From contig NZ_JAHRED010000014.1 of assembly GCF_019084045.1 (NCBI RefSeq), positions 33,824-97,823 of the forward strand: a stretch of 64,000 nucleotides of DNA, written 5' to 3'. A program made the translations under genes and the position numbers. Within the stretch, counting starts at the first letter, position 1. Every line of letters begins with the position of its first letter. Under the pieces are notes generated by a model. It ran no database searches. It was not told the origin of the DNA and saw only the letters and a program-made list of their open reading frames with translations. Shown here one piece after another: positions 27,781 through 36,019 of this stretch. This DNA is from Paeniglutamicibacter quisquiliarum (GTDB taxonomy: Bacteria; Actinomycetota; Actinomycetes; Actinomycetales; Micrococcaceae).

Positions 27781-29757
27781 GTGACCGAGGAACGGATTCT
27801 CAACGGCCGCTACGTCGTCGGTGAGCTCATTGGACGCGGCGGGATGGCCGACGTGCACCTGGGCGTCGACCAGGTCTTGGGGCGCAAGGTAGCCATCAAG
27901 CTCTTGCGTGCCGAGATGGCGCGCGACCCCATGGTGCAGGCCCGTTTTCGACGCGAGGCCAAGGCGGTGGCCGGGCTGAACCACCCCAACATCGTCTCGG
28001 TCTTCGACACCGGCGAGGAGGAACAGGAATTCTCCGGTTCAACCGTCGAACTGCCCTTCATCGTGATGGAGTATGTCCGCGGACGCACCTTGCGCGACCT
28101 CATCAAGTCCGGAGAGATGACCAACGACTTGGCCATCAAGTACGTCCTCGGCGTGCTCGAGGCCCTGGCGCACTCGCATTCCATGGGAATCGTGCACCGC
28201 GACATCAAGCCGGCCAACATCATGGTCACCGAGCGCGGCAACCTCAAGGTCATGGACTTCGGCATTGCCCGGGCCCTGGCCGATTCGGCCAGCACCATGA
28301 CCCAGACGCAGACCGTCGTTGGCACCGCACAGTACCTTTCGCCGGAGCAGGCCCGCGGCGAGGCCGTCGATGCCCGCACCGACCTGTATTCCACCGGATG
28401 CCTGCTCTACGAACTGTTCACCGGAAGGCCTCCCTTCACGGGGGACTCTCCCGTATCCGTCGCCTACCAGCATGTGGGGGAGTACGCCCCGGCCCCGAGC
28501 ACGCTGGTTGCGGAGCTTGACCCGATCTTTGATGCTGTGGTGCTCAAGGCGCTGGCCAAGGACCGCGAGGACCGCTACGCCGACGCCACGGCATTCGCGA
28601 CGGCGCTCTCCAATGCCCGCGGCGGGATCGCCCTGCCCCCGGAGGAGCTCACCGCTCCGCTGCCGCAATCCCGGGCAAACAACGGGGACCTGACCGCGGT
28701 CGCCCCGTTTGCGGCGGCGCCCACGGCAGCCATATCCACGTCGACCCCCGACAGCGCCGCATCGGTTCCGGTCAACCAGACCGGATACCTGGAACCTGTC
28801 GCCGAGGATTCCCGTTGGGAAACGCCACCGATCTGGGAACAAAACCTGCAACGTGAGCTCAATGAGCACCGCGCGAAATCCAAGCGCAACTGGACCGTGG
28901 CGATTTCGACGGTTCTGGTCCTCGCCTTGGTGGTTTCGGGCCTCTTCTTCTACAACTGGATGCGCGCCGAGGCAGAACGCAACGCCCCCGTTGCCGTCCC
29001 CGTTCTCCAGGAAATGACCCAAGCCAAGGCAGAGTCGACGCTTCGGGAGCTGCAACTGGTACCGAAGGTCGAAACGGTTTTCGACGACGAGATCAAAACC
29101 GGCTTGGTCGTTGAATCCGATCCGGCTGCTCCCAGGGAGGTCCGCAAGGGCACCACGGTGCGGCTCATGGTCTCCAAGGGGCCGGAGGCACGGGTCCTGC
29201 CGGAGAGCCTCTCCGGTCAGTCAGAGGCAGGGGCACGTCAGGTCCTGACCGACCTGGGATTCGAGATTGGCACGGTCTCCCGCGCCAACCATCCGTCGGT
29301 TCCCACGGACTGGCTGGTGGACACGGAACCAAAGCTTGGCAAGAAGGTCAAGGTCGGCACCAAGATCGATCTGGTTCTGTCGACCGGGATGGTCAGTGTT
29401 CCACAGCTGGTCAACCTGATGGTTCCCGAAGCCACGGAGCTTCTCGAGGATCCCGAGGTTGGTCTGGGAATCACCACCGTTGAGGAACCGAATGCCGCGG
29501 TTGAACCAGGAACGATCATCAACCAGGATCCCGTGCCCGGTTCCACCACCCCGCAGGGCGGCACCGTCAGGGTCACGGTTGCCGTGAAGCCCGAGGAACC
29601 CTCCCCGACGCCGACACCGACTGACACCGCCTCGGAAGGCCCCAGTGCCCCGAAGGAATCCTCCGGCACCCCCACTTCCCCGGCGCCGACAGAAAAGTCG
29701 GGGAAGGGCAAGGATCCTGCCCTTCCGCTACCGGTGTTGCCGGTGCCAAGCCCGTAG
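27781..29757 (+). CDS. pknB: Serine/threonine protein kinase PknB with three PASTA domains
   Basis: A 658-residue receptor kinase. Kinase residues: Gly-loop IGRGGMADVHLG, Lys40, Asp141 in VHRDIKPAN, Asp159 of DFG, activation loop with TMTQTQTVVGTAQYLSPEQ. The membrane span is at about 371-393. Three PASTA repeats follow (about 403-470, 471-540, 541-607), which bind peptidoglycan fragments or lipid II. The tail is Thr/Pro/Ser-rich. It starts 17 bp after pknA with GTG and ends the operon at a strong hairpin. Confidence 0.95.
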   Translation: MTEERILNGRYVVGELIGRGGMADVHLGVDQVLGRKVAIKLLRAEMARDPMVQARFRREAKAVAGLNHPNIVSVFDTGEEEQEFSGSTVELPFIVMEYVRGRTLRDLIKSGEMTNDLAIKYVLGVLEALAHSHSMGIVHRDIKPANIMVTERGNLKVMDFGIARALADSASTMTQTQTVVGTAQYLSPEQARGEAVDARTDLYSTGCLLYELFTGRPPFTGDSPVSVAYQHVGEYAPAPSTLVAELDPIFDAVVLKALAKDREDRYADATAFATALSNARGGIALPPEELTAPLPQSRANNGDLTAVAPFAAAPTAAISTSTPDSAASVPVNQTGYLEPVAEDSRWETPPIWEQNLQRELNEHRAKSKRNWTVAISTVLVLALVVSGLFFYNWMRAEAERNAPVAVPVLQEMTQAKAESTLRELQLVPKVETVFDDEIKTGLVVESDPAAPREVRKGTTVRLMVSKGPEARVLPESLSGQSEAGARQVLTDLGFEIGTVSRANHPSVPTDWLVDTEPKLGKKVKVGTKIDLVLSTGMVSVPQLVNLMVPEATELLEDPEVGLGITTVEEPNAAVEPGTIINQDPVPGSTTPQGGTVRVTVAVKPEEPSPTPTPTDTASEGPSAPKESSGTPTSPAPTEKSGKGKDPALPLPVLPVPSP

Positions 29758-29786
29758 TCAGGCTGCTGCCACCGCTATGTGGCGGA

Positions 29787-29832
29787 AACGCCGAGGGGCC
29801 CTGAATCTGAGGATTCAGGGCCCCTCGGCGTT
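29787..29832. terminator. Long perfect hairpin between convergent pknB and trpG
   Basis: Two arms of 21 bases (29787-29807 and 29812-29832) are fully complementary around a TGAG loop. Convergent genes flank it, so it can end transcription both ways, although the T-run is weak on both strands. Confidence 0.8.
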
Positions 29833-29840
29833 GGATCGGG

Positions 29841-30485
29841 TTATGCCTCGCGGATTAGCGGGCTCAGCGTTGCCGCATGCTCGGCGGCGCCGGCCAGGCC
29901 CAGGGATTCGAGCCAGTTGCCAAGCATTTGGTATCCACCTTCCGTGAGAACCGATTCGGGGTGGAACTGCACGCCCCACAGCGGGGCGTCGCGGTGTGCC
30001 AGTCCCATGATCACGCCGTTCTCCGTCTCGGCGGTGATCTCCAGGGAATCGGGAATGCTCGAGCGCACCGCCGCCAGCGAGTGGTAGCGGGTGGCGGTGA
30101 ACGGGCTGGGGATGTGCGCGAAGATCGGGTGCCCGGTGTGGAGAACCGGGGAGGTCTTGCCGTGCATGAGCTCCTGCGCGTGCGTGACGACACCTCCGTA
30201 GGCCTCGGCCAGGGCCTGGTGTCCGAGGCAAACCCCGAGCATGGGCTTGGCGTGCACGCCGCACCACTTGATCGTCTCGATGCAGACCCCTGCTTCGGCG
30301 GGCGTGCCGGGGCCGGGGGATACCAGGACTCCGTCGCGGGCCTCGGCCAGTTCGATGACCTCGGCCAGGGACAGGTCGTCGTTGCGGATCACGGTGGTTT
30401 CGGCTCCCAGCTCTTGCAGGTAACCGACCAGGGTGTAGACGAAACTGTCGTAGTTGTCGATCACCAGGATCTTGGGGGTGCTCAC
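29841..30485 (-). CDS. trpG: Anthranilate / aminodeoxychorismate synthase glutamine amidotransferase
   Basis: A 214-residue class I amidotransferase that supplies ammonia to TrpE or PabB. ILVIDNYDSFVYTLVGYL at the start, Cys86 in GVCLGHQAL, SPGPGTP and the QFHPES histidine-glutamate pair make it complete. No trpE or pabB lies nearby, so it may serve either folate or tryptophan synthesis. This placement next to pknB is conserved in actinobacteria. The GTG at 30485 overlaps the stop of the small membrane-protein gene (GTGA). Confidence 0.93.
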   Translation of the reverse strand: MSTPKILVIDNYDSFVYTLVGYLQELGAETTVIRNDDLSLAEVIELAEARDGVLVSPGPGTPAEAGVCIETIKWCGVHAKPMLGVCLGHQALAEAYGGVVTHAQELMHGKTSPVLHTGHPIFAHIPSPFTATRYHSLAAVRSSIPDSLEITAETENGVIMGLAHRDAPLWGVQFHPESVLTEGGYQMLGNWLESLGLAGAAEHAATLSPLIREA

Positions 30486-30649
30486 AGCAGCATCAAGCCA
30501 ATCGTTGATTCGGTCCACGGGCTGTACTGGCTCAGCCACGGGAAGACATAGGTCATGAGCAATAATACGGCGCTCGCTATCAGCAGCGCCGCCAGGATGA
30601 CGCGGAACCACAACGGCCCGGGGAGTTTGGAGAAGATCCATGCATACAT
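30482..30649 (-). CDS. 55-aa conserved small membrane protein
   Basis: It begins MYAWIFSKLPGPLWFRVI and has one strong membrane span (residues about 15-37), with a short acidic outer tail. The gene starts 11 bp after the sortase stop and overlaps the trpG start as GTGA, so all three are probably one message. A short membrane protein at this position is seen in related actinobacteria. The function is unknown. Confidence 0.8.
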   Translation of the reverse strand: MYAWIFSKLPGPLWFRVILAALLIASAVLLLMTYVFPWLSQYSPWTESTIGLMLL

Positions 30650-30660
30650 GTGTGGTGTTC

Positions 30661-31422
30661 CTAGTTTTCCATCGTCCTTGTCACCAGGTCGGCGATTTCC
30701 TGCGGCGGACCTGCATCGGCCGGCCGCCACGACTCCAGTTCGGCGTACGCGATGATGCGCATTCGTGTGGTGAAGGGCGGATGGCAACTGGTCATGGTCA
30801 GCATGGAGGCCGACGGCTCGGCGCCCGGCTGATGGGGAACTGGCAGCAGCACCTCGCTCTGCGAGGGGTGCACGATCTCGGTGTCGCGCCACTCATAGGT
30901 GTAGAAACCCTTGCGCGTCTGCAGGTAGACCTTGTCCCCGTCCTGGAACTTGTCGATGTTCCAAAACACCTGGCCATGAGTCTGCCGGTGGGCCGCAACG
31001 GCAAAGTTTCCTGGTTCGCCCGGCTCCTGGGTGTCTGGATAGTGGCCAATGCCCACCGAGTTCAGCACATCCATCCCGACGCCGTTGGTGACCGGGTGGG
31101 CGAAGTCCTTTCCGAAACGCGGGATGTAGAAGATCCCGAAGGTTTCCCCATCCGGGATCGTAGTGATCGGGGCCGTGCCGAAATCCTCATCCGCTTCCCC
31201 TTGCGCGTTCGAGGCTCCGGGACTGCCCATGTTGAGGTCCTGGACAAATTGGGAAGTCACCTGGGATTGGGTGCGACCGGCATCGATGTTGGTCCACCAC
31301 AATTCCCAGCCGACGAAGAGCAGCAGGACGATTCCCAGCGTGATAAGGATTTCGCCGATTCCGCCCAAAAGGCGCTGGCCCGGCGTGGCCTTGGCCCTCG
31401 TCCGCAATGCGGATCGTGTCAT
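30661..31422 (-). CDS. Class E-type sortase
   Basis: A 253-residue membrane-anchored transpeptidase. An N-terminal span (about 22-42) precedes the catalytic beta-barrel. His145 in AAHRQTHG, Cys213 in LTMTSCHPPF and the Arg in TTRMRI form the sortase triad. It attaches secreted proteins with a C-terminal sorting motif to the wall. No substrate gene is next to it. I chose the ATG at 31422, which has GAGGGAAG upstream. Confidence 0.93.
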   Translation of the reverse strand: MTRSALRTRAKATPGQRLLGGIGEILITLGIVLLLFVGWELWWTNIDAGRTQSQVTSQFVQDLNMGSPGASNAQGEADEDFGTAPITTIPDGETFGIFYIPRFGKDFAHPVTNGVGMDVLNSVGIGHYPDTQEPGEPGNFAVAAHRQTHGQVFWNIDKFQDGDKVYLQTRKGFYTYEWRDTEIVHPSQSEVLLPVPHQPGAEPSASMLTMTSCHPPFTTRMRIIAYAELESWRPADAGPPQEIADLVTRTMEN

Positions 31423-31501
31423 GGGAACTTCCCTCACTGTCACTTGGACCACCCTGATACCCGGCGGCGTCCAGTTTGAGCGGATAGTATTGGATGTAAG
31501 C

Positions 31502-31531
31502 GTGTTGGCGGGAAGAACCTGCCGCCAACAC
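31502..31531. promoter_or_regulatory. 10-bp perfect inverted repeat between sortase and crgA
   Basis: GTGTTGGCGG (31502-31511) and CCGCCAACAC (31522-31531) are exact inverted repeats separated by 10 bases, in the 181-bp divergent gap. It could be an operator or a leader hairpin of crgA. Confidence 0.45.
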
Positions 31532-31603
31532 CCACTTACCAGCCTACCGTTCGGACACGTACTCGTTGGATCGTGCCGGCGCCTGAAGACTCGAGGAGCA
31601 GCA

Positions 31604-31855
31604 GTGCCTGAATCCAAGACACGTCGGAAAAACCGCAAGCCACAGGATGGCGGCAACGCCCAGACCTACGACAAGCCGTTGCCCAAGTGGTACAAGCCCG
31701 TCATGTTCGGCCTGATGATCTTCGGCCTGGTCTGGATCATGGTCTACTACATTTCCCAGACCCTGCTCCCGATCCCGGACATCGGCGGCTGGAACATCGT
31801 CATCGGCTTTGGCGTGGCCATGGTTGGTTTCTTCATGACCACGGGCTGGCGCTAG
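31604..31855 (+). CDS. crgA: Cell division protein CrgA
   Basis: An 83-residue protein with a basic N-terminal tail and two membrane spans (KPVMFGLMIFGLVWIMVYYI and GGWNIVIGFGVAMVGFFMT), the CrgA layout. CrgA coordinates FtsZ-ring assembly and wall enzymes at the septum in actinobacteria. The GTG start has GAGGAG upstream. Its stop overlaps the end of the SMR remnant on the other strand. Confidence 0.93.
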   Translation: MPESKTRRKNRKPQDGGNAQTYDKPLPKWYKPVMFGLMIFGLVWIMVYYISQTLLPIPDIGGWNIVIGFGVAMVGFFMTTGWR

Positions 31856-32034
31856 CTCACGGCCTCCGGGCCGACGATGTAGCCCACCAGCCCGACCCTC
31901 AGCAGGATCTTGGTCACGCTGATGGTCTCGCCGCCAAAGAACGCGGTGGGAAAGAGCATGGTGAATCCCTCCGCGACTCCCAGGGCCATGGCCCAGGTGG
32001 CCTCAGAAGGGCCAGAGACGACTATCCACGACAT
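31852..32034 (-). pseudogene. SMR/SugE-type transporter remnant with internal in-frame deletion
   Basis: The 60-codon frame begins MSWIVVSGPSEATWAMALG, matching the first span of SugE-like small multidrug resistance proteins including the conserved Glu. After LFPTAFFGG it jumps to ETISVTKILLRVGLVGYIVG, which matches the fourth span. Spans two and three (about 45 residues of the usual 105) are missing, without a frameshift. It cannot form the normal four-span protomer. Either it is decaying or, less likely, a reduced two-span protein. It lies convergent and tail-overlapping with crgA. Confidence 0.75.
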
Positions 32035-32178
32035 GTAGCTAACACCGATTCCTTTCGTGGCCGACTTGTCGCCGTCCGGGTACGGCTCCCTCGTCCGGGG
32101 CGCCGGTGCGCTCAAATGCGCACGCCCTGGCCGTCTCCCCGGCCTGCACACGCCGTTCACACCAACGACCAGAAAGGC

Positions 32179-32700
32179 ATGCCAAACCCCATGGTTCGCC
32201 CCAGTCTTGCCGGAGGGTCCCCCTCCGTCACCACCCAGTCAAAGCTCTCGCCGAAGCGCCTGTATGGTTTTCTTGCGGCCGCCGAGATGGTCACGTGGGC
32301 GCTGCTCATCATCGCCATGGTCATCAAGTACGGTGTGGGACCGGAGATCTTTGTCCGTATCTTCGGCATGGTCCACGGAGTGGTGTTCATTGCCTACGGT
32401 CTGGTGACGCTGTTTGTCTGGGCCAATGAGCGTTGGAGTGTTTCCCGCGGGGTGCTGGGCCTGACATCGGCGGTCATTCCCTTCGCCACCCTGCCCTTCG
32501 AGCGGGCAATGTTGCGGCGTGGGCTGCTCAGTGATTCCTGGCGCCTGGCCCCGGGCGGGGAGGCCCCCCAGGGGCTCGTCGAGAAGCTGCAGGCAACGGC
32601 ATTGCGTCGCCCCTGGCTGGCGGCAATTGCAGGCCTGGTACTGGTTGCGGCGATCACCGCTGTGCTTCTGTTCATCGGCCCTCCCGGCGGAGGAAACTAG
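32179..32700 (+). CDS. DUF3817 family integral membrane protein
   Basis: A 173-residue protein. A polar N-terminus is followed by three spans in the DUF3817 pattern (LYGFLAAAEMVTWALLIIAM, FGMVHGVVFIAYGLVTLF, and VLGLTSAVIPFATLPFE), then a linker of about 40 residues and a last span (WLAAIAGLVLVAAITAVLLF). The function is unknown; these proteins are common in actinobacteria. I chose the ATG at 32179 with AGAAAGG upstream; an ATG at 32191 is an alternative. Confidence 0.8.
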   Translation: MPNPMVRPSLAGGSPSVTTQSKLSPKRLYGFLAAAEMVTWALLIIAMVIKYGVGPEIFVRIFGMVHGVVFIAYGLVTLFVWANERWSVSRGVLGLTSAVIPFATLPFERAMLRRGLLSDSWRLAPGGEAPQGLVEKLQATALRRPWLAAIAGLVLVAAITAVLLFIGPPGGGN

Positions 32701-32834
32701 AACCGCGACGACGTACGATCGCCCCCGGGACGGTCAGAACCCGCTGCCAGATCCCGGCACCGACGGCGCTCCGCTTGCCCGCGGAACCTAGCTGAACCCC
32801 GGTCCTGACGTTGAACGGCCTGCTGCCGGAAGCC

Positions 32835-33743
32835 TCAACGATCCTGGCGCAGCCCCGCGGCCCCTGCCGCGTCGACGACCATCCCCGTCAGCAGGTCCAG
32901 TGCCTGGGAGGGCACTTTCCACCGCTGCCAGTAGAGGCGGACCTCGCTCGTCCATCCTTGATTGATGCACACCAGCGAACCGTCCCCCGGGTCTTGGATC
33001 TCGGGAATCATGCCCCAGCCCAGCGAAGCCGCCACCGCCGCCACGTAGACCCTTGAGTCGGGCACAAAATGTTCCACTGGTGATTCCGGGACCCGGGCGC
33101 CTACTATCCTTCGGCGAAGCTCCCGTTGCAGGTCGTCGCTCCGATCGAAACTCACCATGGGCGCGAGCCCGAATTCGGTCTCCGGGTCGGCACCCGGCAG
33201 CCATCGGTCCACGAAACCCGCACCGGCCATGGCCCGGTAGCGCATGGTTCCCAAATACACCGAGGAACACCCCTGGACGGGAGTGCGTTTCGTCGTCACC
33301 GCTCCCATGACCTGACCCGATCGAAGCAACTCGGTGGAATGGGACTGGTCGTGGCGCAGGATCTCGCAGTTCATGACGTCCTGGGCGGCCAGCCCATCGA
33401 GTACCGGGGCGAACCAGCTGGCCAGGGAATCGGCGTTCACGGCAACGCTGAGATCCGTGCGCCGGGACCCCTGGCCGCCGCTCGCGTCCAATCCAAGCTC
33501 CCGCTGCGCTTCCGTGGACAACATCTGGATCTCGCGCGCCAAACGCAGCAGCACCTCCCCGCTGCCCGTGGTCCGAATCGGCCGGGAACGAATGAACAGC
33601 ACGCTACCTGCCCGTTTTTCCAGGGCCTTGAGTCGTTGGCTGACGGCGGATGCGGTGACGTTCAGTTGCCGCGCCGCCCGTTCCAGGGTTCCGGCATCGA
33701 TCACGGCCTTGAATGTCTGAAGCTGCTCCGCGGGAAAGTCCAT
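32835..33743 (-). CDS. lysG: LysR-family regulator of a lysine/arginine exporter (LysG/ArgP)
   Basis: A 302-residue LysR-type activator. The N-terminal HTH is in LQTFKAVIDAGTLERAARQLNVTASAVSQRLKALE, and the effector domain follows from about residue 90. It is divergent from a LysE-family exporter, the known arrangement in which LysG senses cytoplasmic basic amino acids and turns on lysE. Ligand and target are inferred from this arrangement. Confidence 0.9.
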   Translation of the reverse strand: MDFPAEQLQTFKAVIDAGTLERAARQLNVTASAVSQRLKALEKRAGSVLFIRSRPIRTTGSGEVLLRLAREIQMLSTEAQRELGLDASGGQGSRRTDLSVAVNADSLASWFAPVLDGLAAQDVMNCEILRHDQSHSTELLRSGQVMGAVTTKRTPVQGCSSVYLGTMRYRAMAGAGFVDRWLPGADPETEFGLAPMVSFDRSDDLQRELRRRIVGARVPESPVEHFVPDSRVYVAAVAASLGWGMIPEIQDPGDGSLVCINQGWTSEVRLYWQRWKVPSQALDLLTGMVVDAAGAAGLRQDR

Positions 33744-33812
33744 AGTTAGAAATCCTAATGGACCCTAATAATCTTTAGCTCGACACGTCTTAGCTGGTTC
33801 ACCTAATCTCGG
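33744..33812. promoter_or_regulatory. lysG-lysE divergent control region
   Basis: A 69-bp AT-rich gap between divergent regulator and exporter genes. It contains repeated CCTAAT words (about 33753 and 33801) that could be part of a LysG site. No clear -35/-10 pair could be fixed. Confidence 0.5.
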
Positions 33813-34433
33813 TTGGTGACGTTCCTTCCTTTTGTTTCCGGCCTGGCCACTGGCCTGTCGTTGATTGTTGCCATCGGCGCCCAAAACGCGTTTATCCTGC
33901 GCCAGGGCATCCGAAGGGAACATGTTGGCATCACGGTGCTGATTTGCCTGGTCTCCGACGCCGTCCTGATCTTTGCCGGGGTGGCCGGGCTTGGCGCCTT
34001 GCTGGCGGTGGCCCCGTGGTTCATTGACGTTGCACGGATCGGTGGCGCCGCGTTCCTGCTCGTCTATGCCTTCTTTGCCGCCCGTCGGGCCTTCAGCCCC
34101 CGGGGGATGGAAACCAACACCGCCATGGCACCGACACCGCGACGCTCAGCGGCACTCACGGCGCTGGCCCTGACGTGGCTCAACCCGCACGTCTACCTGG
34201 ACACCGTGATCCTGCTCGGCTCCATCGCCGCGGCCCAAGGCGACACCGGGCGCTGGGTTTTTGGAGCGGGTGCGGCGCTTGCCAGCATCCTGTGGTTCAT
34301 CGGCCTGGGATTCGGGGCACGCTACCTGCGCGGGTTCTTTGCCAGTCCCCGATCCTGGCGCATCCTCGATGCCGTCATCGCGTCGCTCATGGCCTTGCTC
34401 GCCGCTTCACTGTTGTTGCCGTTATTTGCCTGA
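33813..34433 (+). CDS. lysE: LysE/ArgO-family amino acid exporter
   Basis: A 206-residue membrane protein of the LysE family with about six spans. It begins TFLPFVSGLATGLSLIVAIG, then AQNAFILRQGI, the core family motif, and later LTALALTWLNPHVYLDTVIL. It exports L-lysine and L-arginine when they accumulate, for example from peptides. GTG start. Its regulator lies divergently upstream. Confidence 0.93.
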   Translation: MVTFLPFVSGLATGLSLIVAIGAQNAFILRQGIRREHVGITVLICLVSDAVLIFAGVAGLGALLAVAPWFIDVARIGGAAFLLVYAFFAARRAFSPRGMETNTAMAPTPRRSAALTALALTWLNPHVYLDTVILLGSIAAAQGDTGRWVFGAGAALASILWFIGLGFGARYLRGFFASPRSWRILDAVIASLMALLAASLLLPLFA

Positions 34434-34473
34434 CAATTCCCCACGTCGGGTCATGGCGCCGCCCGCCAACTGA

Positions 34474-35439
34474 TCATTGCGCCCGAACGGCCTTGCGGTA
34501 CACCGTCCCCTGGCGGACCAACTCGAAGCCCAGAAGGGAGTAGAGCCCCGCTGCGCGGGTGGGGCTATGTACATCCACCGCCAGGTCCGCCTTGGTGAAT
34601 CCGGCGGTGAATGCGGACTGGACGGTCGCGGAGAGGGCCCAGGCCGCATAGCCGCGCCCGCGGGCTGCCCGCGCGGTGCCCACACGGGAGATGTAAAGCT
34701 CCCCGGGCACCCATTCGGCGGCCAAGACATAGCAGAGCACCCGGGCGGATGCCGGGCCGGTGCCGTCTTCCAGGAGCACCGTGGAGTATTCGCCCCGGAA
34801 GGAGCGTGCGCCGGTCATGGCCGCCCATTCCTCGACGCTCTTCGGGGCAGAACCCCAGTGATCGGCGAATGCCTCGTTGTCCAGGAGCCTGACCGGCTCG
34901 GAGAGGGCGGGGGAGTAGGCAACCAGCCGCGCGCCCTCGGCTCCGGCCGCAGGGCGTCCCCGAGGCTTGAATTCGCCTGGTTTCATCGACATGTCCTGGA
35001 AATAGCGGGCCGCCTCATAGCCCCTGGACAGGGCCATGGCACCCGCGCTGTGCCCGGGCGCGTTTCCCCACATGTCGATGGTGAAGTCGATGCCGGGATG
35101 GCGTTCGGCCATCTTTGCCCCCGCCCGGGATTCCAGGGTGTCCATGATTGCCGAACCATGGCCGAGCCGCCGGTATTCGGGGGCGATGCCGCCGCCGATG
35201 GAAACTCGCCCGCGGCCGTCGCGCAACTGTTCACCGAGTCGAAGCTGGCCGAAACCGATCATGGTTTCGTTGTCCCAGAGCCCGAGGGTATCTCGCTCGG
35301 GATCGACGCCCGGTTCTTCGAGCTCTTCAGCGAGATCCTCGACTTCGTAGAATTCCCCGGTATCGTCAACGACCGCCAGCCGGTTCGTCAGCCCGGCCCA
35401 CGCGGCTACCTGCTCGGGATGGATCCAATCTCGGCGCAT
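34474..35439 (-). CDS. GNAT-family N-acetyltransferase with two GNAT-like halves
   Basis: A 321-residue protein. The N-terminal half has an acetyl-CoA loop in SIGGGIAPEYRRLGHGSAIM, and the C-terminal half has ISRVGTARAARGRGYAAWALS, so there are two tandem GNAT units like mycothiol synthase and related actinobacterial proteins. It is not close enough to MshD to name it so. The substrate is unknown. The ATG at 35439 has GGAGG seven bases upstream. Upstream lies the DnaA-box region. Confidence 0.85.
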   Translation of the reverse strand: MRRDWIHPEQVAAWAGLTNRLAVVDDTGEFYEVEDLAEELEEPGVDPERDTLGLWDNETMIGFGQLRLGEQLRDGRGRVSIGGGIAPEYRRLGHGSAIMDTLESRAGAKMAERHPGIDFTIDMWGNAPGHSAGAMALSRGYEAARYFQDMSMKPGEFKPRGRPAAGAEGARLVAYSPALSEPVRLLDNEAFADHWGSAPKSVEEWAAMTGARSFRGEYSTVLLEDGTGPASARVLCYVLAAEWVPGELYISRVGTARAARGRGYAAWALSATVQSAFTAGFTKADLAVDVHSPTRAAGLYSLLGFELVRQGTVYRKAVRAQ

Positions 35440-35658
35440 TTGGGGCCTCCGGTGACTACGTGAAGAAGCATGGTTGGTGCGAAGGTGCGGACAGGGTCCA
35501 GTTTTGCATTTTCGCCCGATCATTCACAGGGATGCGAGTGTCGGAGGGTGGCAAAACTTAGTAACAAGCTGTGCACGAAAGTTATCCACAGCTGGGGACA
35601 AGGCTGTGGGTTTCGCCTCGCAGCACACGGGATTCGTGGCATTCCGCGCTTTTCTCCA

Positions 35659-35713
35659 GTGTGAATTACATGTGCGTAAGTTATTAACACTGTGGATAAG
35701 GCGTGTGGACAAC
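35659..35713. repeat. DnaA-box module, copy A
   Basis: This 55-bp block aligns without gaps to 35940-35994 with seven differences. It contains GTGTGAATTACATG, then GTTATTAAC (35680), TGTGGATAA (35691) and TGTGGACAA (35704). Confidence 0.9.
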
Positions 35714-35939
35714 GGGGGTCGCACACCCCTCCGGACGCCCTATTTTCCGCGCGCTCCCGCGGATTAGGTTATATTTTCGAAGAATGCGGTTCGTCCTGTT
35801 TTCGAATCGGAGACCAAACACTGCACAGGTTGTGCACTAAGTTATCCACAGGTGTGGATGAAGTTGTGAATACGTGCCAAAAACTGTCCACAATAAAGCC
35901 TGACCGGCGTCAGCGCGGGCGCCAAGGCCGGTCAGGCTC

Positions 35940-35994
35940 GTGTGAATTACATGGTTGTGAGTTATTAACAGTGTGGATAACCCGTGTGGACAAC
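35940..35994. repeat. DnaA-box module, copy B
   Basis: Second copy, 281 bp from copy A, with the same order and spacing of GTTATTAAC (35961), TGTGGATAA (35972) and TGTGGACAA (35985). The upstream partner element TGTGCACnA-n-TTATCCACA is also duplicated (about 35569-35590 and 35830-35850). Confidence 0.9.
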
Positions 35995-36019
35995 TTTTGC
36001 TGCAGCCGCGTCCGTTTTC

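Larger units (their letters stand above)
35530..36000. other. Gene-free segment with duplicated DnaA-box module (possible auxiliary origin or DnaA-binding locus)
   Basis: About 580 bp between the GNAT and rhomboid starts hold no credible gene. They contain four exact DnaA boxes (TTATCCACA at 35582 and 35842; TGTGGATAA at 35691 and 35972), two TGTGGACAA boxes (35704 and 35985) and weaker ones (35853, 35884). AT-rich GTTATTAAC words adjoin two boxes, and an AT-rich patch lies at 35764-35780. The real oriC is about 14 kb to the right. Possible roles are DnaA titration, DnaA reactivation, or an auxiliary origin. Confidence 0.8.
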
